In this document: positions 1 through 5,730 of the stretch, piece after piece | Layout: each line of letters starts with the position of its first letter | Position numbering within the stretch: position 1 is the first letter of the stretch | Origin: Acidocella sp. | Lineage (GTDB): Bacteria > Pseudomonadota > Alphaproteobacteria > Acetobacterales > Acetobacteraceae | Assembly: GCA_028687415.1 (NCBI GenBank) | Contig: JAQUAC010000022.1 | Span: forward strand, 1-14,479 | Direction: 5' to 3' | DNA: 14,479 nt | Notes under the pieces: generated by a model | What the model was told of the DNA's origin: nothing | What the model saw: the letters and a program-made list of their open reading frames with translations, nothing else | The model's database searches: none | Position numbers and translations under genes: made by a program

Positions 1-69
1 ATACTCGGCCGCGAGCGGTAGGGGCATGGCGCGCGGCCAGTCGCGGACGATCTGGGGGCGGTCAGCCAT
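1..69 (-). CDS. partial helix-turn-helix (excisionase/AlpA-like) protein, N-terminus only
   Basis: Only the first 23 codons are in the window; the gene runs off the left edge. The start is an ATG at 69 that overlaps the stop of the upstream gene by 8 bases (ATGGCTGA). The visible peptide begins MADRPQIV and continues with a Trp-Pro-Arg stretch and LPLAAEY. This resembles the beginning of small HTH proteins of phages and integrative elements (AlpA/excisionase type), in which the segment after 'LAAEYL' is the first HTH helix. The HTH itself lies outside the window, so the family call is an inference from a short peptide. It is the last visible gene of the minus-strand operon. The same first five residues, MADRP, also open the gene that starts at 1645. 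Confidence 0.45.
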   Translation of the reverse strand, partial: MADRPQIVRDWPRAMPLPLAAEY

Positions 70-226
70 CTCTGCCACCACTCTTTGCCGCCCTTACAAC
101 CGCTTCAACGACGCCCATAGTCGCCTTGATTCCATCCATGCGGCCCCGGGAGTACATTTCCCGACCATGCATGAGCGCGATGAAGGCGGTCACCCCAAGC
201 AGACACCAGAACATTACGTTATCCAC
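62..226 (-). CDS. small one-helix membrane protein (54 aa)
   Basis: I place the start at a GTG at 226, because a strong ribosome binding site (GGAGG) lies 9 nt upstream and because GTGGATAA overlaps the stop of the preceding gene by 8 bases, the same style of coupling used along this operon. The protein has a hydrophobic segment at about residues 4-19 (VMFWCLLGVTAFIALM), then a basic segment and an amphipathic tail, so it is probably a single-pass inner-membrane protein. A longer reading upstream in the same frame is possible but would run deep into the preceding gene. No family was recognised. Tiny membrane proteins of this kind are common in phage early operons and their roles are mostly unknown. 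Confidence 0.6.
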   Translation of the reverse strand: MDNVMFWCLLGVTAFIALMHGREMYSRGRMDGIKATMGVVEAVVRAAKSGGRDG

Positions 227-854
227 AATCACCGCCCTCCTTTTCCCAGCAACCATTGGCGACCTCCTCCCGCGCGGCGGGCTGGTGAATATCTGGCTGG
301 ACGGCCGGGCTGCCCAGCCATTCGAGTTCTCGGTCGCGCCACTCAAGCAGCTCGATCTTGGCGTGACCGATGACGCCGCTGCGGGGTGTGCCGGTAAACT
401 CTTCGACGGCCTCTGGCGTCATGATGGCGAGCTGTGCGCGGCTGCGCAGCACCTGCCGGATGTGCAGCGTACCGGCGGCGATATCGCGGCGCAGGGAAGG
501 GCAGTGCTGCATGCTGATGGCCGCGCATTGCCGGTGCAGCATCGGCTCTACCTGCAAGACGGCCGGGCCCTCGGCACCGTGCGGCTGGACCCGCGCATGC
601 GAGAGCGAGACCCGCGTGGTGTTGCGCAGGGGCCGGGCGCACAGGTCGCACAGGCTGAGGGAGATCACCTCCCGCTGGCGGACCATGTGCGGCTTGCCGA
701 ATACCGGCTTGCCCTGGCCGCGCCGCGAAGCCTGGCACAGTGCTGTCAGGCCGTTGGCATATTGGCAGGCAGCCACATGCATGCCCTCTTCCGCGCTCCA
801 TAACGTGGCGTAGGGCACTGGCACGTTGCCCCAGTAGAGCGCGCGGCGGCTCAT
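219..854 (-). CDS. conserved phage-type protein with a probable zinc-binding Cys cluster (211 aa)
   Basis: The start ATG at 854 overlaps the stop of the previous gene by four bases (ATGA). The N-terminal 60 residues hold two Cys (30, 40). The middle contains a CxxC pair (Cys69, Cys72), then HRQC (Cys110) and HC (His117, Cys118). The spacing fits a treble-clef or zinc-ribbon-like site split by about 37 residues; zinc binding is inferred, not shown. After residue 120 the protein is helical and charged. The last 40 residues (from about 170) are lower in complexity and may be a tail. I recall this layout from hypothetical proteins of alphaproteobacterial phages but cannot name a function. The reading frame is complete and in register with its overlapping neighbours, so I am confident it is a real gene. 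Confidence 0.82.
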   Translation of the reverse strand: MSRRALYWGNVPVPYATLWSAEEGMHVAACQYANGLTALCQASRRGQGKPVFGKPHMVRQREVISLSLCDLCARPLRNTTRVSLSHARVQPHGAEGPAVLQVEPMLHRQCAAISMQHCPSLRRDIAAGTLHIRQVLRSRAQLAIMTPEAVEEFTGTPRSGVIGHAKIELLEWRDRELEWLGSPAVQPDIHQPAAREEVANGCWEKEGGDCG

Positions 855-1645
855 GCGCGCACCTCATCAATGTTGCGCCGCTCGACGGTGAATGTGAGCG
901 CCACCACCCAGGGGTTGGCTTCCCAGGTGCCGGGGCCGTTGATGCCGTTCCACAGCAGCGCGTATGCTTCTTGCGGCGTTGCTGCGCTAAGCTCTTCCAC
1001 CGCTCCCCATTTTTCCCAGCGCAGCATCCCACCGCCAATGCGCTTGATGCCCTCGGCAATGGCATCATCGCGGCTGATATCCTGCAACCGCTGCACGCGC
1101 ACATCGGTGACGGTGAGGACGGTGCGTGAGAGTTCACGCGGCATGAACCGGCCGAGCCGCTTGTACCAGCCTTGCCGACCCTGATTTGCAACCGAGCGGC
1201 CAAGGTAATATCCGACTTTGGGTTCATCAAACTGCACAGGAAATTTGTGCGACACGAACTCCCATTTTTGCTTTCCGCCCGCTGTCAGTTCGCCCACCAC
1301 TGGCCACCAGTGGCCGTACTGGAAATAGCTTTCGCGCACCCAGAGGAGGTCGCCACGCTGGTACGGAGCATCAAAAGAAACTCCGCACGTCTGATGCCAC
1401 ATACCGACAGTTTCAGGGACCGCAACGCGGATGCCATTCACGATCTTAAAGCACCCACCTCCACCATTTACAGTTGGCTCCCATCCACCCATGTCCTTAC
1501 GTTCGTAAAAAGTTCCGCCTGACGATGTTCGAGTAGGGAACTTCAGGATTCTCCGTGTCTGTGTCTTGCCGGTGCCGGGCCGCTCGACCTCGCGCTCGAT
1601 CGCAGCCGCCATCGGGTCGGTGAAAGAGATGGGGCGGTCAGCCAT
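851..1645 (-). CDS. ASCH-like phage protein (264 aa)
   Basis: This matches a well-known but poorly understood phage/prophage family, sometimes labelled 'morphogenetic protein', that carries an ASCH/PUA-like fold. Seen in the sequence: an N-terminal KTQTRRIL block (residues 27-34), a GDLLWVRESYF block (about 98-108), the hallmark VTDVRVQRLQDIS followed by DDAIAEGI (about 179-200), and a C-terminal LLWNGINGPGTWEANPW block (230-246). All the blocks that normally define the family are present and the length is usual, so the gene looks intact. ASCH proteins are thought to bind RNA or modified nucleotides; the role in phages is not established. The start ATG at 1645 overlaps the stop of the small gene upstream by 8 bases (ATGGCTGA), and the stop overlaps the next gene by four. 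Confidence 0.9.
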   Translation of the reverse strand: MADRPISFTDPMAAAIEREVERPGTGKTQTRRILKFPTRTSSGGTFYERKDMGGWEPTVNGGGGCFKIVNGIRVAVPETVGMWHQTCGVSFDAPYQRGDLLWVRESYFQYGHWWPVVGELTAGGKQKWEFVSHKFPVQFDEPKVGYYLGRSVANQGRQGWYKRLGRFMPRELSRTVLTVTDVRVQRLQDISRDDAIAEGIKRIGGGMLRWEKWGAVEELSAATPQEAYALLWNGINGPGTWEANPWVVALTFTVERRNIDEVRA

Positions 1646-1805
1646 GGGCCGATCCTAACGGGCATGCGGTGAAATGTTCAGCGGTGACGCCAACAAAGAA
1701 CGCGACGGTGACCAGTACGGCGATGACGGCGAGGACCGCGAAAAGCTTGTTGTGATCGCCGGGCGGTTGGCTGCCGCCGCTCATGTTGAAGCTGAGGATG
1801 CTCAT
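1638..1805 (-). CDS. small one-helix membrane protein (55 aa)
   Basis: This short gene fills what would otherwise be a 157-base gap in a tightly packed operon. It starts at an ATG at 1805 that overlaps the previous stop by four bases (ATGA), and its own stop lies inside the ATGGCTGA start of the next gene. The peptide has a short polar N-terminus with a Gly/Pro-rich turn, then a strong hydrophobic helix at about residues 21-42 (LFAVLAVIAVLVTVAFFVGV), then a short tail with one Cys. It is therefore a probable single-pass membrane protein. No homologue was recognised. The overlap at both ends and the high third-position GC are the main arguments that it is translated. Confidence 0.65.
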   Translation of the reverse strand: MSILSFNMSGGSQPPGDHNKLFAVLAVIAVLVTVAFFVGVTAEHFTACPLGSAHG

Positions 1806-2056
1806 GCCGGTTCTCCTTCACCGCAGGCGCGCGGCGGGAGTGCGCCGATGTCGCGCAAGCGATCAACCTGGCGGGCTGCTTCGTTGACCATAGCGTAAGA
1901 TTCGGCCTTGGCGCTCGGGCTTGTCGAAACTACCGAGCGGCACGCCTCTATGCGACCATCCATGTCAGCTCCGCCGGCGAGATCAATCGCCATCTGGATT
2001 TGGACTGCTGCCTCAAGAACCTGGTCGTCTAGGGGATTACTCAGGGGGTCACTCAT
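1802..2056 (-). CDS. unknown acidic helical protein (84 aa)
   Basis: The start is ATG at 2056, preceded by GGAGGCGGGCA as ribosome binding site and overlapping the upstream stop by 8 bases (ATGAGTGA). An in-frame ATG further upstream exists but lies within the preceding gene. The protein starts MSDPLSNPLDD and is rich in Ala, Asp and Glu with predicted helices throughout (EAAVQIQMAIDLAGG, then SYAMVNEAARQVDRLRDIG). No motif was recognised and there is no signal peptide or membrane segment. It sits in the middle of the minus-strand operon; a small accessory early phage protein is the most I can infer. Confidence 0.68.
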   Translation of the reverse strand: MSDPLSNPLDDQVLEAAVQIQMAIDLAGGADMDGRIEACRSVVSTSPSAKAESYAMVNEAARQVDRLRDIGALPPRACGEGEPA

Positions 2057-2315
2057 TGCCCGCCTCCGGATTTTTTGTCTCTTTGCGATTTCCGTCCGTC
2101 TGTACTTCGACGATGGCTTTTTCAATCCATCGCTGCATTGATCGGAGTGTTTTTAGATCGGCGAGTTCTTCGTGTAGGATATCGCCTCCGCAAAACCGCC
2201 TTATTGAGAACATCCATAAATCACGTTTATTGATGCTTTCGAAACGTTCCAGACCAAAGGCCAAAGGGCTATCACTAAAGCGCGAAGTGCCGCCGCTTGT
2301 GATTGTCTTGCTCAT
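2049..2315 (-). CDS. unknown small protein (88 aa)
   Basis: The start ATG at 2315 overlaps the stop of the MarR-like gene by four bases (ATGA). The protein begins MSKTITSGGTSRFSDS. A central part is rich in aromatic and basic residues (LERFESINKRDLWMFSIRRF), followed by an amphipathic helix (LHEELADLKTLRSMQRWIEK) and a charged tail ending KNPEAGNE. No family was recognised. Base composition here is lower in GC than in the flanking genes, especially in its middle, which suggests a different origin. It could be a small DNA-binding or regulator-modulating protein given its immediate coupling to the MarR-like gene, but that is a guess from position only. Confidence 0.68.
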   Translation of the reverse strand: MSKTITSGGTSRFSDSPLAFGLERFESINKRDLWMFSIRRFCGGDILHEELADLKTLRSMQRWIEKAIVEVQTDGNRKETKNPEAGNE

Positions 2316-2599
2316 GCGAGCCTCCGGGCGAAGGTTTTGCCCTTCGGCGTGAGGTTGAGGAGGACGGAGCGTTTGTCGGCCTTGTCCGGGTCGCGGCGCA
2401 GCCAGCCCTCGGCCTGGAGCCGGTCTGCGGCGCGGGTGATGGAGGGTTTGTTGATACCCAGCGCCTCGGCGAGGCCGCGCACGGTCTGAGTGCCCTTGGC
2501 GCATTCCAGCAGCACGGAGAGCGCGCGGACGCTTAGGTCATCGTTCTGGGTTTTGCGTAGATGCAGCAGTGCATCGGAGAAAAGGATCGAGCCTGACAT
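2312..2599 (-). CDS. MarR-like winged-helix transcription regulator (95 aa)
   Basis: A compact MarR-type winged helix-turn-helix. Residues 23-36 are the leading helix (SVRALSVLLECAKG), residues 39-60 form the HTH (TVRGLAEALGINKPSITRAADRL), and 65-85 form the wing with the typical sequence GWLRRDPDKADKRSVLLNLTPKG. It is shorter than classic MarR proteins (about 140 aa) and lacks the long N- and C-terminal dimerisation helices, so it represents mainly the DNA-binding core. A ribosome binding site AAGGA sits 5 nt upstream of the ATG at 2599. It is the only clear repressor-like regulator of the left operon visible here. No CI/Cro pair is present in the window, so it may serve as a local regulator. 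Confidence 0.88.
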   Translation of the reverse strand: MSGSILFSDALLHLRKTQNDDLSVRALSVLLECAKGTQTVRGLAEALGINKPSITRAADRLQAEGWLRRDPDKADKRSVLLNLTPKGKTFARRLA

Positions 2600-2607
2600 G
2601 GGATTCC

Positions 2608-2970
2608 TTAATGGATGGATTTAGGGGTGGGGCTGGAAAGCATGGACTGCTGGCGCAGATAGGCGCGCAGTTGCTTTATGGCGGTGTTGTTGGCGGCGTT
2701 TTTCTCCGCTTCCAGGCGGTCAGTCGACCAATCCGTGTCTCCCTCCAGCAGTATCTCTGCCGCAGCAACGGCGCTGGCCCTGGTCGCAAGGCCAGCATAG
2801 ACGGCGTAGCCAGACGAGAGATGGTCGATGACCCAGAAGCCGTCCGAGAGCTTCCGGACGCCGAGGCCACCCTTAACCCACCCGGTGACCGACAGGGCGC
2901 GCGGCGGCTTGTTGGGGGCATCCCGGACGGTGATGCTGTACTCGCAGAGTTCAAAGCCGAGTTTCTTCAT
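2608..2970 (-). CDS. unknown phage early protein (120 aa)
   Basis: The start ATG at 2970 overlaps the upstream stop by four bases. The protein begins MKKLGFELCEYSITVRDAP. Its first 60 residues look like an antiparallel beta-sheet (short alternating strands such as YSITVRDAP, ALSVTGWV, FWVIDHLSSGYAVYAGL). The second half is helical (AVAAAEILLEG, then RLEAEKNAANNTAIKQLRAYLRQQSML). No known motif was identified. The gap to the MarR-like gene is only 8 bases, so both are likely on one transcript. Codon use matches the neighbours. Confidence 0.75.
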   Translation of the reverse strand: MKKLGFELCEYSITVRDAPNKPPRALSVTGWVKGGLGVRKLSDGFWVIDHLSSGYAVYAGLATRASAVAAAEILLEGDTDWSTDRLEAEKNAANNTAIKQLRAYLRQQSMLSSPTPKSIH

Positions 2971-3224
2971 GGGGCGTTCCTTGCGTCGTCGCGCCAGATC
3001 CAACCACGGTTCATCGAGAGCAGGGTGATGGCGCCGGCGGCGCGCAGATCGGCCAGCAGCCGGTCGGTTGCGCGCCAGGCGTTGAGGGGCGCCAGCATGG
3101 GGTCGAACTCGGCGAACCAGAGCTTCACCTCGGAGCGGGTGAAGTAGGGGTGAACCCGCATGCGATCCTTCACGGCCTCGATGGCCTCCGGGGAAGGGCG
3201 GATGGCTTTGCATGGCGCTCTCAT
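2967..3224 (-). CDS. small protein, possibly winged-helix-like (85 aa)
   Basis: The start ATG at 3224 overlaps the previous stop by four bases (ATGA), with a CAGGA ribosome binding site a few bases upstream. The peptide shows a helix (EAIEAVKDRMRVH), a short HTH-like turn (YFTRSEVKLWFAEFD), then RATDRLLADLRAAGAITLLSM and GWIWRDD. A helix followed by 'LRAAG' and a short beta hairpin with Trp resembles the recognition helix and wing of small winged-helix proteins. This is only a fold-level impression. No enzymatic motif is visible. It belongs to the same overlapping operon. Confidence 0.74.
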   Translation of the reverse strand: MRAPCKAIRPSPEAIEAVKDRMRVHPYFTRSEVKLWFAEFDPMLAPLNAWRATDRLLADLRAAGAITLLSMNRGWIWRDDARNAP

Positions 3225-3502
3225 TCCTGCGCGATCCGGTCGGCTAGGAGTTTTTCCAGGTGGTCGATCCGCGCGGCGGCTTCCGCCGGCAGGGAGAGCT
3301 CGTGGCGCAGCATACGGACATGGTGCTGCGCCCGGGCGTAGAGGCCGGTGATTTGGACCGTCTCGTCGTGGGTCAGCAGATCCTGCGCGTGGCGATATGC
3401 GGACAGCAGCGCGCTGGCGCAGGCCTCGGCGTTATCCAGGCGTTGCTCTGTGAGGGTGCGGTCAAGGCGCTGGATGCTCTGACGGAGGACGGCACGATTC
3501 AA
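3221..3502 (-). CDS. helical coiled-coil-like protein (about 93 aa), first gene of the left operon, start uncertain
   Basis: The frame has a strongly coding character on the minus strand (third positions mostly G or C) and is four-base coupled to the next gene. The peptide is all-helical (QSIQRLDRTLTEQRLDNAEA; then HHVRMLRHELSLPAEAAARI and DHLEKLLADRIAQE), suggesting a helical bundle or coiled coil. I set the start at a TTG at 3502 because the next in-frame ATG upstream (3694) would run 150 bases into the oppositely oriented replication gene; the TTG has only a weak ribosome binding site. On the opposite strand a competing frame ending at 3541 also reads plausibly near its end, so this region may hold a truncated gene. 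Confidence 0.55.
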   Translation of the reverse strand: MNRAVLRQSIQRLDRTLTEQRLDNAEACASALLSAYRHAQDLLTHDETVQITGLYARAQHHVRMLRHELSLPAEAAARIDHLEKLLADRIAQE

Positions 3503-3540
3503 ATCGGGCCCGGCCGCCGTGTGCTGGAGGTACAGGTCTG

Positions 3541-4335
3541 ATGGCGCGTATCCGGAGCGTGCATCCAGGGCTTTGCACAGACGAGGAGTACATGGAGATG
3601 AGCATAGCGGCGAAAGCAGCGTGGCCCCTCTTGTGGACCGTAGCCGACGATCGCGGGGTATTCGATTGGAAGCCAAAAGGAATAAAGGCCGCAATTCTCC
3701 CAGCGGATAACGTCGATATGGCCGCCATCATGGAGGAGTGGAAAGCGCTTGGCGTTATCCGTCTTGTGGAGATTGATGGGAAGCCATGCGGCTTGGTGAA
3801 GAACTTTTCCCGGTTCCAGTCCCCAAAATTCCCGACTTATCGGTACGAATTGACGGAGGACATGATTAAGTTCGTAGGATGGAAGCCCAAGAAAACAGGG
3901 AAAGATGCCGGAGCGGAAAATTCTGAAAACGCCGAATGCCAACGGCGCGAAACTACCCCAGGACTACCCCAGGACTACGGTAGTGCTGGGGTAGTCCTAC
4001 CCCCTGGAGAGGAGAGGATAGGAGAGGAAGAAGAAGAGAGTTCACTTCGTTCACTCTCTTGGCGCATGGCGGCGGCAGAGCCCGCACAAGCTGCCCAGCA
4101 GCAGCGCATGGCGGTGCGCAACCAGTACGCGGGCTGGGATGTGGCCGATCACATGGCCCTGGCGGATTGGGACGCGGCCGAGGCCAGCGGGGAGTGGCGC
4201 AGCCGCGATGCGCGCCGCAACGCGCTGCCGGTGGCGGAGCGCCGCGCGGATCTGTTGGACACGATCCAGCGCCGCTCACCACGTGCAGCACGCCACATTG
4301 CCGACCGGGAAGTGGCCGAGCAGGTGGCGGTGTGA
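3541..4335 (+). CDS. phage replication initiator-like protein (lambda O-type organisation, 264 aa)
   Basis: The N-terminus MARIRSVHPGLCTDEEYMEM and the following block ending VADDRGVFDW match the widespread phage replication-protein family whose N-terminal winged-helix domain begins 'MARIRTIKPEFWTDE..LWNFADDEGR'. This part (residues 1-110) would bind origin repeats. Residues 138-156 are encoded by a repeat cluster, then come a Glu-rich linker (about 160-170) and a helical C-terminal part (residues 175-264) rich in Ala and Arg that may contact a helicase or its loader. Start: GGAGG lies 10 nt before ATG 3541. It is the only replication gene visible and lies on the plus strand between two minus-strand blocks. 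The C-terminal end has a diverged second copy at about 4986-5087. No clear promoter was found upstream. Confidence 0.83.
   Translation: MARIRSVHPGLCTDEEYMEMSIAAKAAWPLLWTVADDRGVFDWKPKGIKAAILPADNVDMAAIMEEWKALGVIRLVEIDGKPCGLVKNFSRFQSPKFPTYRYELTEDMIKFVGWKPKKTGKDAGAENSENAECQRRETTPGLPQDYGSAGVVLPPGEERIGEEEEESSLRSLSWRMAAAEPAQAAQQQRMAVRNQYAGWDVADHMALADWDAAEASGEWRSRDARRNALPVAERRADLLDTIQRRSPRAARHIADREVAEQVAV
3952..4007. other. candidate phage replication origin: direct and inverted repeats inside the replication gene
   Basis: Two perfect tandem copies of ACTACCCCAGG (3952-3962 and 3963-3973) are followed by a truncated copy ACTACGG, an inverted copy (CTGGGGTAGTCC, 3986-3997) and a looser copy CCTACCCCCTGG ending at 4007. 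Bases 3961-3997 form a near-perfect 37-nt palindrome: 12-bp arms, one G-G mismatch, then ACTAC-G-GTAGT. Lambda and related phages have their origin iterons inside the initiator gene, bound by the N-terminal domain of that protein; by analogy these repeats may be the origin. This is inference from position and repeat geometry. Confidence 0.5.
4006..4060. repeat. purine tract followed by an 8-bp inverted repeat
   Basis: Bases 4006-4040 are purines on the plus strand with a single pyrimidine (T at 4019), built of GGAGA and GAA units. The run leads into an inverted repeat, AAGAGAGT (4034-4041) and ACTCTCTT (4053-4060) with an 11-nt loop. Directly beside the iteron cluster, such a strand-asymmetric tract could be the region that melts first, or could form unusual DNA. 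It encodes the Glu-rich linker of the replication protein. Confidence 0.5.
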
Positions 4336-4343
4336 CGCGCCTG

Positions 4344-4634
4344 TCAGTGCGAGAGCGGCTTGACGGTCAGCTCGTAACCCAGCGCACGGGTGGTGGCCAC
4401 CAGCGTGGCAAGAGTTGGGTTGCCGGTAGCGGACAGCGAGGCGTAGAGCGCCTCGCGCGTCACGCCAGTGGCCTTAGCGATCTTACTCATCCCGCGCGCC
4501 CGCGCCACGGTGCCGAGAGCCTTTGCGATAAAGGCCGGATCGCCGTCGCTGAAGGCATCCTCCAGGTAGGCGGTGATTGCCACCTCGGTGTCCAGATACT
4601 CGGCCGCATCAAAGGGCTTCGTTTTGATAGCCAT
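4344..4634 (-). CDS. antitoxin, HigA/COG3636-type helix-turn-helix protein (96 aa)
   Basis: This is a typical addiction-module antidote protein of the COG3636 type. It begins with the FDAAEYLDTEVAITAYLEDA segment (residues 8-27) that is common in this family, then GDPAFIAKALGTVARARGM (31-49), and an HTH at about 50-70 (KIAKATGVTREALYASLS), ending in the NPTLATLVATTRALG helix. It would neutralise the toxin encoded just upstream and bind the module's promoter. It starts immediately after the toxin stop (TAAATG), with GGAGG 7 bases upstream. The pair is complete and looks functional. The module lies between the replication gene (9 bases away, facing it) and a decayed copy of that gene's 3' end. 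Confidence 0.9.
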   Translation of the reverse strand: MAIKTKPFDAAEYLDTEVAITAYLEDAFSDGDPAFIAKALGTVARARGMSKIAKATGVTREALYASLSATGNPTLATLVATTRALGYELTVKPLSH

Positions 4635-4922
4635 TTAGACCTCCTTTGCCATTTGCAGTGCCAGCTTGATGTTGCGGGGCTGGCTGGATTTGTCCCCGCC
4701 GCACAGCAGGATCACCACAATCCGGCCGCGCTGTACAAAATAAACCCGGTAGCCGGGACCGTATGTGAAGCGAAGCTCGCCGATGCCATCAAAAAACTTG
4801 GCGTCGCCAAAGTTGCCATCTTCGACCCGCTGGATGCGGGCGGCGATCTTCGCCTTGGCGGCCTGATCACGCAGGCCTTTCAGCCAAACATCGAAAGTTT
4901 CTGTGGTGCGGACTTCGATCAT
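4635..4922 (-). CDS. toxin, RelE/HigB-family (COG3657) (95 aa)
   Basis: The protein starts MIEVRTTETFDVWLKGLRD and contains RIQRVEDGNFGD (about 36-47), the GIGELRFTYGPGYRVYF block (about 52-68) and a C-terminal GGDKSSQPRNIKLAL. This is the standard layout of COG3657 RelE/ParE-superfamily toxins, which in characterised relatives are ribosome-dependent mRNA interferases. I chose ATG 4922 rather than the ATG at 4937 because family members start at MIEVR and because the promoter -10 box lies at 4929-4934, which would exclude the upstream ATG from the transcript. With the -10 just 6 bases away, the mRNA probably starts at or next to the AUG. The downstream antitoxin gene has its own strong ribosome binding site. 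Confidence 0.9.
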   Translation of the reverse strand: MIEVRTTETFDVWLKGLRDQAAKAKIAARIQRVEDGNFGDAKFFDGIGELRFTYGPGYRVYFVQRGRIVVILLCGGDKSSQPRNIKLALQMAKEV

Positions 4923-4928
4923 GCGTAA

Positions 4929-4975
4929 GATATACATTACAGGCGGCGGTATGTCAAATATAAATTACATATATC
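4929..4975 (-). promoter_or_regulatory. promoter and operator region of the RelE/HigB-like toxin-antitoxin module
   Basis: On the minus strand a perfect TTGACA (4952-4957) is followed after 17 bases by TATATC (4929-4934), and the toxin ATG begins 6 bases later. Around it are repeated elements for autoregulation: GATATAC-ATTACA (4929-4941, plus strand) and ATTACA-TATATC (4964-4975), giving two ATTACA copies and an outer GATATA/TATATC inverted pair. The antitoxin is the likely ligand. Confidence 0.65.
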
Positions 4976-4985
4976 GGCGCTTTTG

Positions 4986-5087
4986 CATGCGATGGCGGGT
5001 CGCCGCGCGGACCTGTGGGACACGATCCAACGCCGCTTCCCTGCGGACGGCGCATTATGTCGCCGTCCAAGAAGCGGTCGGACGTAG
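4986..5087 (+). pseudogene. remnant of a second replication-protein 3' end
   Basis: Bases 4986-5040 closely resemble 4228-4276, near the 3' end of the replication gene: both encode RRADL-DTIQRR in the plus frame with a few base changes. After that the remnant reads FPADGALCRRPRSGRT and stops at 5085-5087, while the complete gene reads SPRAARHIADREV and ends at 4335. There is no start or upstream body, so this is a fragment. Its position just beyond the toxin-antitoxin module suggests that the module is inserted between two related gene ends or replaced the original end of the gene. Confidence 0.55.
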
Positions 5088-5131
5088 CAGCGTGAGTTGC
5101 GAGTGTTCTTTAGCCGTTGGCGGCAATCACG

Positions 5132-5464
5132 CTAAGCAGCTTTTTCGAGCGCACGGCGTACCGCGCCGGGCTCCTTGGCCAGCACAACGAGCAGGGCGCG
5201 GCCAGGCGCATCGATTTCCGTCCGCCCTTGTTCCCAATTTCGCCATGTCGCCAATGGCATGCCGAGCAAACCGGCAATTTCGCGTTGTGTCATGCCAAGC
5301 CCTTTGCGGATGCTGGCAGGAGACGGTGGAAATTCACGCAGATCGGTTCCGTCTTCGCGGGCTTGCCGTTCGATATCAGCCTGCGTTGTGGCATCAACGC
5401 GGGCATAATCAATCCGCCCGCCATGGCCAATTTCTGCCGTTGTCTTACGAATTACTTTCCCCAT
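5132..5464 (-). CDS. XRE-type antitoxin partner of the BrnT-like toxin (110 aa)
   Basis: The first 50 residues include RIDYARVDATTQADIE, reminiscent of the N-terminal part of BrnA-type antitoxins. Residues 52-82 form a Cro/C1-type HTH (SIRKGLGMTQREIAGLLGMP, then LATWRNWEQG), followed by a C-terminal helix ALLVVLAKEPGAVRRAL. Classical BrnA has a ribbon-helix-helix DNA-binding part; here it is an XRE HTH, a known alternative for antitoxin regulators of the HigA2/NadS type. The ATG at 5464 overlaps the toxin's 3' end by 13 bases and has a strong GGAGG 7 bases upstream. It likely neutralises the toxin and represses the shared promoter through the palindrome at 5733-5751. Confidence 0.87.
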   Translation of the reverse strand: MGKVIRKTTAEIGHGGRIDYARVDATTQADIERQAREDGTDLREFPPSPASIRKGLGMTQREIAGLLGMPLATWRNWEQGRTEIDAPGRALLVVLAKEPGAVRRALEKAA

Positions 5465-5724
5465 TTGAGGACCTCCTTTGTGTGCGCGCGCCGCGCCGAG
5501 ATGATGTGGCGATTATCGTCGCGCCAAGTAAAAACAACCACGTAAAAGCGCCCCTCAATTTGCCCGAGCGCTTGGATTCTAACTTCGCCATAGTCCCGGC
5601 GATCATCAATCTTGTGCGACACGTCGCCGTTCCAAATTCGAGCAGCATATTCAAAATCGAAGCCACGTTCAGCAAGGCACTTGTCGCTCTTTGCTTCGTC
5701 CCATTGAAATCCAAAGCTTTCCAT
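5452..5724 (-). CDS. brnT: BrnT-family toxin (90 aa)
   Basis: The protein starts MESFGFQWDEAKSDKCLAERGFDFEYAARIW, the usual BrnT opening (F-x-W-D-x-x-K-x-x-x-N/K-x-x-K/E-x-G-x-x-F). It then has a beta-rich centre with RFYVVVFTWRDD (59-70) and HIISARRAHTKE (73-84); the RIISAR-type block is the family hallmark. BrnT proteins are RelE-like ribonucleases that inhibit translation. An ATG at 5796 in the same frame is excluded because it lies upstream of the promoter. The -10 box is 6 bases from ATG 5724, so the toxin mRNA is probably leaderless. The gene has lower GC than its neighbours, in keeping with separate acquisition. Confidence 0.9.
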   Translation of the reverse strand: MESFGFQWDEAKSDKCLAERGFDFEYAARIWNGDVSHKIDDRRDYGEVRIQALGQIEGRFYVVVFTWRDDNRHIISARRAHTKEVLKWGK

Positions 5725-5730
5725 GTATCG

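Noticed and set aside
126..813. Plus-strand open frames opposite the Cys-rich gene
   Set aside because: Antisense of a well-supported gene; no start signal or recognisable motif.
343..1230. Long minus-strand open frame (295 codons) across two left-operon genes
   Set aside because: It is out of frame with the well-supported ASCH-like and Cys-rich genes and is extremely rich in Arg, Pro, Ala and His, typical of a shadow in GC-rich DNA.
4059..4928. Plus-strand open frame spanning the replication gene end and the toxin-antitoxin module
   Set aside because: It is antisense to both toxin-antitoxin genes and out of frame with the replication gene, so it is a shadow.
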